The notes beneath the pieces were generated by a model that was not told the origin of the DNA, searched no databases, and was given only the letters and a program-made list of their open reading frames with translations. Shown here piece after piece: positions 51,948 through 61,660 of a stretch of DNA of 64,000 bases. The translations under genes and the position numbers were made by a program. The first letter of the stretch is position 1; the number at the start of each line of letters is the position of its first letter. The DNA is from Chitinophaga sp. MM2321. GTDB lineage: Bacteria; Bacteroidota; Bacteroidia; Chitinophagales; Chitinophagaceae. Location: the NCBI RefSeq assembly GCF_964033635.1, contig NZ_OZ035533.1, positions 5,985,001 through 6,049,000 on the forward strand, given 5' to 3'.

Positions 51948-53594
51948 ATGCCTACACTATTCATATATATCCTGCAAGCATCGGGCGCGATGATCCTTTT
52001 CTACCTGCTCTATATTTTATGTTTCAAGCAGGAAACCTTTTACCGGTACAACAGAATATTATTACTCAGCGCCTTTTTCCTCTCCGCCCTGCTACCACTG
52101 CTACCCATTCCCGCCCTGCAATGGGCCGCCCATACGCCGGAAGAAGTATCCAATACCATCGTTTATTTCAACAATAATGTGCAGGCGCCTACACAAAGCA
52201 TGGCCGCTCCTGCTACTCATCCCTGGTGGGATGCACTGGTGCAACACAGCACGCCCATCCTGCTGAGCATCTATATCGTGGTGGCTATCGGGTTGCTGCT
52301 GGCACACGTGGTGCCATTATGGAAGATCAGGCGTTGCCGGCTGGCCGGCAGCAGTTACCGAAAAAACAATATCACGTATGTACAACTTCCCGGCCTTACC
52401 ACGCCCTTTTCGTTTATGCGCGCCATCTTCTTCGACCCTAACGCTTACGAACACACGGAATTACAACACATTCTAAAACACGAAGAAGCGCATGTACAAC
52501 AATACCATTCAATAGATACACTACTGGCAGCCGTTTACTGCTGCATTTGCTGGATCAATCCTTTTGCCTGGTGGTGTAAAAAAGCTTTGCAATTGAACCT
52601 GGAGTTCCTGGCAGATGAAGCCGCCCTGCAACATTCCACCACCCCCGCCTCCTATCAGTACAGCTTATTAAAGATAGGCGCACACTGCAGCCCGGTATCT
52701 GTTGTCAGTCATTTCAGTAAATCCTTCCTTAAAAACAGGATATTTATGATGAACAAGACCCACTCCCCCCATGTACACGCCTGGAAGTACCTGCTGGCGC
52801 TTCCGGTACTGGCACTCGCTGCCTGTCTTCTATCCGCCACTTCATCCTCTACCAACACAGCACGCAACAAATACCTGGTAGAAGATATGGGCATCACCTA
52901 CGGTATGGTGACTAAGCTAACATCGGATGATGACCTGGCCGGTATGAAAGAGATACTAGCAAAAAAAGGAATTACAGTCACGCTTCCTCTGCTAAAACGC
53001 AACCAGACAGGGGAAATAACCGAGATCAAATTCGACCTCGCCCTTCAGAAAGGAAGCAGCTTGAGTATGCGCTCAGATGATAGCCCTATCACGCCCTTTT
53101 ACTTCAACCTTAGCGAAAAAGAAAACGGTATTGGTGTATTCCCGACAAAGCATTTTCCGCAAAGCCTGATAGCGCGCGCAGAAGACGAGAATAATGGTGA
53201 GCTGAAAGGTGTCACTACAGACACTTCTTATAAGAACCGGTTCCCGGGTGGTAGCCTGGCTTATCAAAAAACGCTGTCAAAAACAATTCGTTATCCGAGG
53301 GCTGCGCAGGAAAAAAAAGCGATAGGCATCGTAACTGTGCAATACAAGATTCAGGCAGATGGCATCATAAAGGATATAGAAGCGTTGTCTTCACCGGATC
53401 AGCAAATGACGGACGAAGTGAAAAGAGTCATTGCAAATCTGCCTCCGTTCAATGCTGATCCTACCGGCAAAACAACCCGCGTAACACTTCGGGTAGCATA
53501 TCTATTGATAGATAGAAATGATCAAACGCCCCAGGTCCCCGGACTCAAGGATGCAGATGTAATTGTATATGGGTATGGGGTTATGACGAAGTAA
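51948..53594 (+). CDS. blaR1: BlaR1-type M56 metallopeptidase with TonB-like C-terminus
   Basis: 548 residues. N-terminal membrane segments, then the zinc protease motif H178-E-E-A-H182 and LADEAALQH. A fourth membrane segment (about 276-298) leads to a periplasmic domain which, in place of a penicillin-binding sensor, ends in a TonB-C-like fold (RAAQEKKAIGIVTVQYKIQ ... PFNADPTGKTTRVTLRVAYL). It is presumed to cleave BlaI on signal. The input signal is unknown. Confidence 0.92.
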   Translation: MPTLFIYILQASGAMILFYLLYILCFKQETFYRYNRILLLSAFFLSALLPLLPIPALQWAAHTPEEVSNTIVYFNNNVQAPTQSMAAPATHPWWDALVQHSTPILLSIYIVVAIGLLLAHVVPLWKIRRCRLAGSSYRKNNITYVQLPGLTTPFSFMRAIFFDPNAYEHTELQHILKHEEAHVQQYHSIDTLLAAVYCCICWINPFAWWCKKALQLNLEFLADEAALQHSTTPASYQYSLLKIGAHCSPVSVVSHFSKSFLKNRIFMMNKTHSPHVHAWKYLLALPVLALAACLLSATSSSTNTARNKYLVEDMGITYGMVTKLTSDDDLAGMKEILAKKGITVTLPLLKRNQTGEITEIKFDLALQKGSSLSMRSDDSPITPFYFNLSEKENGIGVFPTKHFPQSLIARAEDENNGELKGVTTDTSYKNRFPGGSLAYQKTLSKTIRYPRAAQEKKAIGIVTVQYKIQADGIIKDIEALSSPDQQMTDEVKRVIANLPPFNADPTGKTTRVTLRVAYLLIDRNDQTPQVPGLKDADVIVYGYGVMTK

Positions 53595-53596
53595 GT

Positions 53597-53947
53597 TTAT
53601 TCCGCCACAGGTTCTTTCTTCTTTCTCTTCCGGTTGGTAACTTTATTAAAGATATTAATACCCAGTTGTACACCAATAAATTCAAGTGCTGTCATTAATG
53701 CCCCGGTAGCAAAATTCTTAAATTTACCACTTCCCCACGCCATCTTAGCCACGTTCATGGCTACGTTCAGGGCACCGCTATGTTTGGCGCTACCGGGGAT
53801 GACAGCATTCAAAGCCATTTTTTTATAATTGTCTCTGAAGTAGTCTACCCGGTTACCAAGTTCATTCTCGAGGTTTTTTGACCGCATTTTCAAACGGGCA
53901 ATTTCCAGCTCCAGTGTTTCGAAGCTGGTTACTTTTACCTTACGCAT
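53597..53947 (-). CDS. Small protein with a C-terminal hydrophobic region
   Basis: 116 residues. Starts with a charged coiled-coil-like region (about 8-50, SFETLELEIARLKMRSKNL), then a more hydrophobic Gly/Ala-rich half (AMNVAKMAWGSGKFKNF, FIGVQLGINIFNKV) and a basic tail. No family recognised. Third gene of an operon with holin-like and YtxH proteins (18-nt gap). Confidence 0.68.
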   Translation of the reverse strand: MRKVKVTSFETLELEIARLKMRSKNLENELGNRVDYFRDNYKKMALNAVIPGSAKHSGALNVAMNVAKMAWGSGKFKNFATGALMTALEFIGVQLGINIFNKVTNRKRKKKEPVAE

Positions 53948-53965
53948 GTGTAAACTTTTTTCATT

Positions 53966-54439
53966 TTATGCTTTCATGGTGTTTTCTGTTGCCTCTTCAT
54001 TGGGAACATGATCATACGCCTCTTCCTTATATGCTTTGTAAGCAGGCCGTTGATACTGAAGATGGTCAGACTCATCATCATCACTTTCTTCGATCTCCTC
54101 TACCAGTTCCGCTATCAGCAATTTGGCCAACGGTCGTTGAATCAGCTGTTGACGGAACAACAGGATCACTACAAACAATAGTACAAATAAGCCTGCTGCG
54201 CACGCAAACCCAATAGTAAAGCTGCCGGTCATTTCACCGATCCAGAAGCCCAGTACCATCCCAAGGAATACAATCACGAAAAAGAACAACAGGAAAGCCA
54301 TCATCAGTGAGAAAAACAATCCCAACGCTTTAGATAACTTTCCTGCTGCCTGGAGCTTAATCAGGTCCAGCCTGGTTTCCAGGTATTGCCTGGCTACTTT
54401 TCCTGTTTTGTTAAAGTAGTTGCCGAAATTATCTTCCAT
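53966..54439 (-). CDS. Phage-holin-like (DUF1469/Holin-X) membrane protein
   Basis: 157 residues from the ATG at 54439. The N-terminal amphipathic region (YFNKTGKVARQYLETRLDLIKLQAAGK) and two membrane segments (about 45-70 and 79-103) match the Holin-X/DUF1469 family, which is chromosomal and stress-linked in many bacteria. Middle gene of the three-gene operon. Confidence 0.85.
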   Translation of the reverse strand: MEDNFGNYFNKTGKVARQYLETRLDLIKLQAAGKLSKALGLFFSLMMAFLLFFFVIVFLGMVLGFWIGEMTGSFTIGFACAAGLFVLLFVVILLFRQQLIQRPLAKLLIAELVEEIEESDDDESDHLQYQRPAYKAYKEEAYDHVPNEEATENTMKA

Positions 54440-54464
54440 GCAAATCAATTTAATCTATTGCGAG

Positions 54465-54659
54465 TTATGCCAACTCATTTTCCAACTCATCCTGGAATTG
54501 ATCTTTCTTCTTCTTCCACTTGTCTTTCAGTTTCTCTGTCTGATCTCTCAGTTTTTCTACCAGTTCGTCTTTCTTGTCAGAATTCAGGAAATATCCTACA
54601 GCAACGCCTACGGCTGCCCCTACTATAAATGAAACCACGGCTTTGGAACTTGTACTCAT
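54465..54659 (-). CDS. YtxH domain protein
   Basis: 64 residues. A glycine-rich membrane segment (about 8-26, VVSFIVGAAVGVAVGYFL) followed by a charged Lys/Asp/Glu coiled-coil tail is the YtxH pattern. Often a general-stress membrane protein. First gene of the operon (25 nt before the holin-like gene). Confidence 0.85.
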   Translation of the reverse strand: MSTSSKAVVSFIVGAAVGVAVGYFLNSDKKDELVEKLRDQTEKLKDKWKKKKDQFQDELENELA

Positions 54660-54873
54660 AACTAAGGTTTTAAAAATTAGAAAATAAAGGTTTTCGTTTT
54701 TGCATTTAAAGGTTCACAAACATTATTCCACAAATGAATACTGCCTGAAACTACCGATTTTACTCCGCATTAAGAACAAGCATCCCCATTTTTTGTTTAG
54801 TGCTGCACAAGCACCACATAGTGTACCGGTCCGTTTTTTGACAATACCAATAAATTATACGATATTTTGTACT

Positions 54874-55956
54874 ATGAGCTATCTTGACAATGACCGCCTT
54901 AAACAAATGGGGTTTCTGCTTCTCGTTGTTTTCCTGGCTTTACTCCTTTTCATGGAGTTATATACCTTTTTCCCCGGCTTCCTGGGGGCCGTTACGCTCT
55001 ATGTACTTTGCCGGAAATGGATGTTCCGTCTGGTGGAAAACCGGAAATGGAAAAAGAACCTCGCCGCAGCCCTGCTGATGGTATCCTCCTTCCTGATCAT
55101 CCTGATGCCCATAGGCATGCTGGTAAACCTCCTGACTGCGAAGGTGGCCTATGCAGCCACGCACTCTACGGAACTGATCAACAGTGTGAAAGCCGCCAAC
55201 GAACACGTGCAACAAACCATCGGAATAGACCTGCTGTCCGACCAGCGTTTACAAAAATTACAGGAAGGCATCACTGCCTTTTTACCTGGCTTCCTGGGCG
55301 CTACTTTCAATACCCTGACGGCCATCGCAATTATGTATTTCATCCTCTATTTTATGCTGGTCAACGGGCGGAAAATGGAAGAAGACCTGTACGAATATAT
55401 CCCACTGAAAGAGGCAAACGTAGAACGACTGGGTAAAGAGTTCAACACATTGGTGTTTGCCAACGCGGTAGGGATACCGGTAATAGCCATTGTACAGGGG
55501 GTCATTTCATTGATCGGCTACCTCGTTTTTGGTGTTCCACAGCCCATGTTCTGGTTTGTAATAACGTGTTTCACTGCTATGTTGCCGGTAGTTGGTGCGG
55601 CAGCCGTATACGTTCCTTTGGGTGTATATCTCCTGGCCGCTGGTAGTACCTGGCAGGGTGTGGCCGTATTGGTATATGGCTTTGGCGTAGTAGGAACATC
55701 CGATAATATTGCCCGGTTGTTACTGGCAAAGAAAATAGCCGATGTACATCCGCTGATCACCATCTTTGGTGTAATAATAGGCGTAAGCCTCTTTGGGTTC
55801 ATTGGGCTGATCTTCGGTCCCCTGCTCATTTCCATGTTCATCCTCCTGCTACAGATATACTCCAATGAGTATCTCGTAAAAAGAAGAGATCTTAATAAAA
55901 GAGAAGTACTCAAGCGGGATGTAATAAGGAAAGATAAGGAAGATGATCAGCGATAA
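54874..55956 (+). CDS. AI-2E family transporter
   Basis: 360 residues from the ATG at 54874; the frame from 54700 adds a basic stretch with no conserved character. About eight membrane segments with the family's PxGxYxxxxG-like loop and TSDNIARLLLAKKIADVHPLITIFGVI. Members export autoinducer-2 or act as Na+/H+ antiporters; the substrate is open. The last 10 nt overlap the convergent nadD gene. Confidence 0.88.
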   Translation: MSYLDNDRLKQMGFLLLVVFLALLLFMELYTFFPGFLGAVTLYVLCRKWMFRLVENRKWKKNLAAALLMVSSFLIILMPIGMLVNLLTAKVAYAATHSTELINSVKAANEHVQQTIGIDLLSDQRLQKLQEGITAFLPGFLGATFNTLTAIAIMYFILYFMLVNGRKMEEDLYEYIPLKEANVERLGKEFNTLVFANAVGIPVIAIVQGVISLIGYLVFGVPQPMFWFVITCFTAMLPVVGAAAVYVPLGVYLLAAGSTWQGVAVLVYGFGVVGTSDNIARLLLAKKIADVHPLITIFGVIIGVSLFGFIGLIFGPLLISMFILLLQIYSNEYLVKRRDLNKREVLKRDVIRKDKEDDQR

Positions 55957-56516
55957 TAACTATTCTCTGTTATATAATTGATCACACTATCCGATACCAT
56001 ATAACGAACAGATTTTCCTTCTTTGATCCATTTACGGATATCCGTGGCAGAGATGTCCAGCATAGGAGCATCCAGTATTTCCAGCTGTGCACCGAAGGTC
56101 TCTTTAATCTCATGGCCGGGGCGGCGGTAAACGTAGATCGGGTAGTTTTTTATGATGTGCTCATAATTTTTCCATCGTGGCAAATTCTGAAAACTATCAC
56201 TGCCCATAATGATGGCAAATTCCTGTGTAGGAAACTTTTCGCCAAGATAAGCCAGCGTATCAACGGTATAAGAAGGACGCGGTAACGAAAATTCTATGTT
56301 GCTTGCCCGCAGCCTTGGCTCATCTTTTATTGCCAGTTCTACCAGGTGAAAGCGATCATGCTCATTGAGCAGTGCAGACGAGGGTTTCAATGGATTCTGC
56401 GGAGAAACCACCAACCATACTTTATCAAGATCAGTATTGTACGCTACGTAACTGGCAATGATCAAATGCCCCGTGTGTATAGGATTAAAGGATCCAAAAT
56501 ACAAGCCTATTCTCAT
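55947..56516 (-). CDS. nadD: Nicotinate-nucleotide adenylyltransferase
   Basis: 189 residues. GLYFGSFNPIHTGHL is the nucleotide-binding (T/H)xGH start and SATDIRKWIKEGKSVRYMV is the C-terminal ISxxxIR-like motif. It makes deamido-NAD from nicotinate mononucleotide in NAD synthesis. Its 3' end overlaps the AI-2E gene by 10 nt. Confidence 0.95.
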   Translation of the reverse strand: MRIGLYFGSFNPIHTGHLIIASYVAYNTDLDKVWLVVSPQNPLKPSSALLNEHDRFHLVELAIKDEPRLRASNIEFSLPRPSYTVDTLAYLGEKFPTQEFAIIMGSDSFQNLPRWKNYEHIIKNYPIYVYRRPGHEIKETFGAQLEILDAPMLDISATDIRKWIKEGKSVRYMVSDSVINYITENSYYR

Positions 56517-56610
56517 GTTTCATTGTATAAGTTGCCTATGGCTATACTAATAATGCGTGTAAAAATAGGGATTTCCGGTGAGAGCCGGAATGGGAACATA
56601 CAAACAAGGT

Positions 56611-57105
56611 TTACTCCAATGGTTTGAATTGCTCAAATACCTGTCCGCAGGATTTACAATAATGGATAGCGCGGCAAAGTGTGGAACCAAAAGGTGAACG
56701 TAGATAGGTAGCCTCACTACCGCAATGCGGACAAGGTGTATGCAACATAATTTCTGCCCGTACCTCGCCTTCCAGTAATTGTGGCGGCGCTATACCAAAG
56801 GTTTTCAGCTTCTCTTTGGCGGCTTCTGTCATCCGGTTGCTCTGCCAGTGTACATTTTTATCTGTTGCTACGGTAACGGCTATACCGAGTTCTTTTTCTA
56901 CAATTGTTTTGATATTCCGCTGTATATAGGTAACCGCCGGACAGGCAGCAAATGTGGGGATCATTTTTATAAGTACCGCTTCCGTTCCCGTCAGTTCTAC
57001 CCCCGTAATCATACCCAGGTCAATAACACTTAATACCGGTATTTCCGGGTCCATCACATGTTCCAGGGAACGATACACCGCTTCTATCGAAATTGTTTGT
57101 GACAT
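56611..57105 (-). CDS. paaD: Phenylacetyl-CoA epoxidase subunit PaaD
   Basis: 164 residues. A MIP18/DUF59-like domain (about 8-100, EHVMDPEIPVLSVIDLGMI) and a C-terminal zinc-like segment with four Cys (CPHCGS ... CKSCGQ). PaaD acts in Fe-S/diiron assembly for the epoxidase. Last gene of the paaABCD set; starts 2 nt after the paaC stop. Confidence 0.94.
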   Translation of the reverse strand: MSQTISIEAVYRSLEHVMDPEIPVLSVIDLGMITGVELTGTEAVLIKMIPTFAACPAVTYIQRNIKTIVEKELGIAVTVATDKNVHWQSNRMTEAAKEKLKTFGIAPPQLLEGEVRAEIMLHTPCPHCGSEATYLRSPFGSTLCRAIHYCKSCGQVFEQFKPLE

Positions 57106-57107
57106 TT

Positions 57108-57872
57108 TTACCAGCTGGCCTCCGTATCCAGGTTAAATACTTCTCCCATTTCCTTTAACAAGGGTGACAGGTACTCCGTATGAATTCCCTGTCGCCCGCC
57201 ATACACCGGCGAAATACTGCTCAGTTCCGGCAAATTAAGGGACGACTTCACCAGCACCGGATAAATACGATCCAGCCAGCGGCTATATAATTCCTTTTCG
57301 CCGGGATATACTTTCGCTGCTATCAGCGCATCTTCATATTCGGGTGACGTTTCGAAAATGCCTGCTGCCAGCGCAATCGTATTATGCAACGCGGCTTGCA
57401 TACGGGCATGACTTTCTTCGCCCGCATTACTCAGCTGCATGATCCAGGCGTTTGCATGCAGGGTATGATATTTTAATTCCCCTTTCACTTTTTTACCGAG
57501 CTGCCGGAACGGCTCAAAGCTACTGTCCTGCAAACTTTCATACCTCACCGTTTCTGCCTGGTCAAACAGGAAATGCCGCATCAGGCTGAAATCATAAGCA
57601 CCATTGGGCAGCTCTACAAGATGCGAACATCTATACGCATCTCCGGATCGCATAAAGGCGAAATGATCCGGATCACTACCGCCCAGGTCTTCCTGCAACA
57701 CCCGGTACAACGCCCATGCATGGCCTATTTTATCCTGCGCCATGGAAGAAAAAGCAATGTCTTCTTCCATCACAGGACCCAGGCCGGTCCATTCGGAATT
57801 CCGGTGCCCCAGAATCAGTTCATCATCAGCCATTTTTATGATCAGATCTGTGAGTGCTGCGTTATGGATCAT
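57108..57872 (-). CDS. paaC: Phenylacetyl-CoA epoxidase subunit PaaC
   Basis: 254 residues. Ferritin-like structural subunit: LILGHRNSEWTGLGPVMEED, then DKIGHAWALYRVL, and the C-terminal GRQGIHTEYLSPLLKEMGEV. It partners PaaA in the epoxidase. Overlaps paaB by 4 nt (ATGA), showing translational coupling. Confidence 0.95.
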   Translation of the reverse strand: MIHNAALTDLIIKMADDELILGHRNSEWTGLGPVMEEDIAFSSMAQDKIGHAWALYRVLQEDLGGSDPDHFAFMRSGDAYRCSHLVELPNGAYDFSLMRHFLFDQAETVRYESLQDSSFEPFRQLGKKVKGELKYHTLHANAWIMQLSNAGEESHARMQAALHNTIALAAGIFETSPEYEDALIAAKVYPGEKELYSRWLDRIYPVLVKSSLNLPELSSISPVYGGRQGIHTEYLSPLLKEMGEVFNLDTEASW

Positions 57873-58237
57873 TTGGATTGTTTGAATTTGTTGATCTTCT
57901 CCATCACTTTAAATCCGCTGGCATCGCGGTAGGTTTTCTCCAGGTTGTTGGCAAACATATCTTCATCTTCTGTATCAAATGCCAGTATATCCGCACTCCT
58001 TACTACCCAGAGATTCACACATTTTTTCCGGCGGCCAAATTGTTCCTTTGCAAACACCAGTGCCAGTTGAGGATCCGGTGCGTGTACACAGCCAACATGT
58101 TCATGATGGGCGCCTCTTTTCTCCTGGTGAAAGACTTCATATATGTTCCAGTTCTCTCCGGCTGCTACTGTGATCACTTCTCCGGCTGCTCCCAGTTTCA
58201 ATCTGTTTACGCGCGGATCTAAAGACTCGTTAGACAT
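57869..58237 (-). CDS. paaB: Phenylacetyl-CoA epoxidase subunit PaaB
   Basis: 122 residues from the ATG at 58237; the frame to 58330 would add a non-conserved stretch overlapping paaA. The segment WNIYEVFHQEKRGAHHEHVG and the following AKEQFGRRKKCVNLWVVRS are PaaB signatures. Structural bridge between the catalytic subunits. Coupled to paaC by an ATGA overlap. Confidence 0.94.
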   Translation of the reverse strand: MSNESLDPRVNRLKLGAAGEVITVAAGENWNIYEVFHQEKRGAHHEHVGCVHAPDPQLALVFAKEQFGRRKKCVNLWVVRSADILAFDTEDEDMFANNLEKTYRDASGFKVMEKINKFKQSK

Positions 58238-58310
58238 GAATGAATGAATTGGTTTTATTTGTTGAACCCTGAAAACCGTCACTAACGTACAGGGATATAC
58301 GATATATAAT

Positions 58311-59309
58311 TTATGCCACGGGCAATGCACGTTTTTCTGTAGGATCCATCAATGCCTTGCGTACCCAACGCCCATGTTCTTCTGCCCATTTACGCACCTG
58401 TAGCCGTTCTTCATTGCAAGGCCCGCCGCCATTGATCACCCGGAAAAATTCGTCCCAATCAGGATCTGTATATTCCCAGCGGCCGGTATCCGGATTTTTG
58501 CGCAGCGCCGGATCCGGTAATGTTAATCCCAGCTCCCATATTTTGGGCACATAGGAATCCAGGAACTGGTTGCGCATATCATCATTGCTGGCCATTTTCA
58601 CCCGCCATTGCATCAGCTTTTCACTGTGCGTCGATTTTTTATCCGGCGGCCCGAAGAAGTGCATGATAGGCTGCCACCAACGATTCAATGCGTCCTGCAA
58701 CATCTCCTTTTGGGCAGGTGTGCCGGTAGCCAGGTCTATAAGCGCATCATGCCCCTGTTTCAGGTGAAAGCTTTCTTCATAGCAGATACGCTCCAGCGCC
58801 CGGCAGTAAGGGCCGTAGGAGCCCTTGGCATTTGCTACCTGGTTTACGATGGCGGCTGCATCTATCAGGAAGCCGATCACGGTAACATCCGCCCAGGTTT
58901 TGGCCGGATAGTTAAATACATTGGAATATTTGGATTTGCCACTCAGCAGGTCGTTGATCATCGCTTCCCTGGATTTACCCAGGGTTTCTGCAGCATTGTA
59001 CAGCAATTGCCCGTGGCCTATTTCATCCTGCACCTTTGCAATGAGCGCCAGCTTACGTTTGAAGCCAGGGGCGCGCGTAATCCAGGTACCTTCCGGTAAA
59101 GCGCCGATCACTTCAGAGTGTGCATGTTGTTCTATCAAACGGATCAGCTGTCTGCGGTATTCCACAGGCATCCAGTCGCCGGGTTCTATCTTTTCCCCCC
59201 TGGCAATACGATCCTCAAAAACAGCCAGCTTTTCCGGCTCATCGTGTAGCTGTTCTTCCCGCAACTGTTTTCCGTCTGGCTCGTCAAAAATATATCCGCC
59301 GCCGTACAT
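58311..59309 (-). CDS. paaA: Phenylacetyl-CoA epoxidase catalytic subunit PaaA
   Basis: 332 residues. Diiron ferritin-like monooxygenase subunit; iron-ligand helices are seen in [29 protein letters not shown] and [15 protein letters not shown]. It epoxidises the aromatic ring of phenylacetyl-CoA. First gene of paaABCD. The reductase paaE is not in this window. Confidence 0.95.
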   Translation of the reverse strand: MYGGGYIFDEPDGKQLREEQLHDEPEKLAVFEDRIARGEKIEPGDWMPVEYRRQLIRLIEQHAHSEVIGALPEGTWITRAPGFKRKLALIAKVQDEIGHGQLLYNAAETLGKSREAMINDLLSGKSKYSNVFNYPAKTWADVTVIGFLIDAAAIVNQVANAKGSYGPYCRALERICYEESFHLKQGHDALIDLATGTPAQKEMLQDALNRWWQPIMHFFGPPDKKSTHSEKLMQWRVKMASNDDMRNQFLDSYVPKIWELGLTLPDPALRKNPDTGRWEYTDPDWDEFFRVINGGGPCNEERLQVRKWAEEHGRWVRKALMDPTEKRALPVA

Positions 59310-59485
59310 AGTGGGATTGTTTTGGTTGAGAGTAAATTACGGAAAAAAGACCGTTTCCCGATGGAAAATGATTGTTAAAACCCGTTGTTCCGGCACCGGG
59401 AAAATGTTATAGAATGCACAAATTTTATCGTTTTTCAGCAGTCACCCCTCATTTTCGGTAATTTTAATCCTGTCGGTTTCCCGCT

Positions 59486-60148
59486 ATGCAATTATCATCT
59501 GTTATACTATGTTTACTGTTATTGCCCTTCGGGCAGATGATGTCCTACGCGGTATTCTCTTCTCACAAAAAAATGACCGTTATTCAACTGGTTTTTGAAG
59601 ACTATCATCAGCCGGATACAGCACAAACGGATACCATTTTTTACGCTGCGAAAAGAAAGCTACAGTGGGAAGATTTCCAGGGAAAGCCATCTCCATCAGG
59701 CCCCAGTGCGGCGGTAGCTTATACCAGCTTTGCCTATGAGGGCAACAGTCTCCTCCAGCACGACACCCTGAAAATTACCCTGTCGCTACAGGTTTTCTTC
59801 ATAAAAAGTGCATCCTGGGTAAGACCGGAAGCCAAAAACAGCTACGCCCTGGCACACGAACAACTACATTTCGATATTACCCGGCTGGTAGTGGAACGGT
59901 TTAAACAAAAACTGCTGCAAACAGCCCTGAACCGGGACGACTATGACGGTGTTATACAATATCAGTACATCCAGTCGTTTAGGGAAATGAATCGCCTGCA
60001 ATATGCTTTTGACCAGGATACCCGGCATGGAATGGACCCCGCCGCCCAAACCCGCTGGCGGGATAAGGTAAATGTAGGGTTGAAAAACAAAGGTGTAATG
60101 CCGGAAGAGCTTGGATTTGATTTATTTGGCGCCTTTCGCCCGCACTAG
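59486..60148 (+). CDS. DUF922-like exported protein with an HExxH-like motif
   Basis: 220 residues. Signal peptide (about 1-22), a beta-rich N-terminal half (KLQWEDFQGKPSPSGPSAA) and the segment LAHEQLHFDITRLV, which has the His-Glu-x2-His pattern of DUF922 putative metalloproteases. Divergent from paaA (176-nt gap). The S41 peptidase follows after 54 nt on the same strand. Confidence 0.8.
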   Translation: MQLSSVILCLLLLPFGQMMSYAVFSSHKKMTVIQLVFEDYHQPDTAQTDTIFYAAKRKLQWEDFQGKPSPSGPSAAVAYTSFAYEGNSLLQHDTLKITLSLQVFFIKSASWVRPEAKNSYALAHEQLHFDITRLVVERFKQKLLQTALNRDDYDGVIQYQYIQSFREMNRLQYAFDQDTRHGMDPAAQTRWRDKVNVGLKNKGVMPEELGFDLFGAFRPH

Positions 60149-60202
60149 CTTCTACTGATTTTTCGTTTAATCATACCAGTTATATCTCCTAAATTAGCAA
60201 CT

Positions 60203-61630
60203 ATGCAACCAACCCACCCATACCGATGGCTATTGGCAGGCGTACTATTCGCCTTACTACTCCCATCCTGTAAAAAACGTGACACCCCTGCACCCCAGGG
60301 AACAGGCAATATCAATGACAGCATTTTCTTCATTTTTAAAGACATCTACCTCTGGACAGACGTTATCCCCGATTCCGCTACTTTCCGCCCTCACAGCTAT
60401 TCCAGCACCAACACGATGTTCGAGGCGCTTACGCAGTTCAAGAAAAATGATGCCGGTGCCACACTGGACCGGTACAGCTTCCTGGACGATGGCACTACCT
60501 CCAGAGCCCTACAGGAAGGAATAGTAGGCAATGTTGGTTTCGAAGTGGGCTTTCAAACAGATACCACGATATATGTGGTCTATGTATATCCGGGATCACC
60601 AGCCAGCAAAGCCGGTGTCAAACGTGGCTGGAAAGTGACCACCATCAACGGGGTAAGCAAATTCAATTACCAGGACAACGCTACCAACGATCTCCTGAAC
60701 CAGTCGCTGGGAGGCACCAATGCCAGTTTCAGCTTTTTAAAACCGGATGGGAACACACAAACCAGCACCCTCAGTGCGGTGGATTATAACCTGGACCCCA
60801 TCCTCTATTCCAATATTTTCGACTTTAACGGCACCAAAGTGGGCTACTTCGTCTTTAACAACTTCGTGGCCCTGGAGGATGTGAAACCTAAAATGGATTC
60901 CATTTTCACAGCGTTCACCAATGCCGGCATCAAAAACCTGGTTGTAGACCTTCGTTACAATGGCGGCGGACTCCTGGAAACAGCCGAATACCTGGCCAAT
61001 AAACTGGTACCCGCAGCCAAAAGCAATACCGTGATGTACACACAATCGTTCAACAACAATGTGAATACAGATAACTATAGCGCCTATTTCAAAAACATGA
61101 AAGCGCGGCCCAACTATCCGGCCATCAACTGGACAGACATCTTTCACAACGAAGCCACCCAATACAAAACAGCCACCTTTAAAAAACAAGGTGCCCTGGA
61201 ACTCAGCAAAATCAGTTTCCTGGCAACACACAACACTGTTTCCGCCAGCGAATTACTATACAACGTGCTGAAACCGTCCATGAACCCCGCACTGATAGGG
61301 CGCCAGACTTACGGCAAACCTGTTGGCTTTATCAATATCACTTTTGGCCAATACGATATGTATGCCGCCTGCTTCCAGACATTCAATTCAGCAGGAGAAG
61401 GCAACTACTTTGATGGCCTGCCTCCCACCGTTGATGTAAGAGATGACTATACAACCGACTGGGGAGACCTGAGTGATCCGCTCTTGCATAGCGCCTTACT
61501 GGACATGGGTATCCCCTCCAATCAGCTGGGCAGAATGGCGCTGTTATCAACAAACCGTTTGGGTGTGATGGTAAACGCCCTGAGAGGTGCTACTTTCAGA
61601 GGAATGATAGAAAACAGGATTAACAGGTAA
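60203..61630 (+). CDS. S41 family C-terminal processing peptidase, lipoprotein
   Basis: 475 residues. Lipobox in LLAGVLFALLLPSCKK. A PDZ domain (about 120-200, VYPGSPASKAGVKRGWKV) and the S41 core (about 205-440). The catalytic Ser347 is in VSASE and the Lys372 in TYGKPVG, giving the Ser/Lys dyad. It cleaves periplasmic or surface proteins near their C-termini. Confidence 0.92.
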   Translation: MQPTHPYRWLLAGVLFALLLPSCKKRDTPAPQGTGNINDSIFFIFKDIYLWTDVIPDSATFRPHSYSSTNTMFEALTQFKKNDAGATLDRYSFLDDGTTSRALQEGIVGNVGFEVGFQTDTTIYVVYVYPGSPASKAGVKRGWKVTTINGVSKFNYQDNATNDLLNQSLGGTNASFSFLKPDGNTQTSTLSAVDYNLDPILYSNIFDFNGTKVGYFVFNNFVALEDVKPKMDSIFTAFTNAGIKNLVVDLRYNGGGLLETAEYLANKLVPAAKSNTVMYTQSFNNNVNTDNYSAYFKNMKARPNYPAINWTDIFHNEATQYKTATFKKQGALELSKISFLATHNTVSASELLYNVLKPSMNPALIGRQTYGKPVGFINITFGQYDMYAACFQTFNSAGEGNYFDGLPPTVDVRDDYTTDWGDLSDPLLHSALLDMGIPSNQLGRMALLSTNRLGVMVNALRGATFRGMIENRINR

Positions 61631-61660
61631 TAAAATATAGCCTGTAAATCTCTTAATATA

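Noticed and set aside
37028..54439. Prophage remnant suggested by two holin-family genes
   Set aside because: Both belong to chromosomal holin-like families and no capsid, tail, integrase or attachment site was found.
56573..56590. 6-bp hairpin TTCCGG/CCGGAA between paaD and nadD as a terminator
   Set aside because: The stem is short and the following T-rich stretch is interrupted; support is too weak to list.
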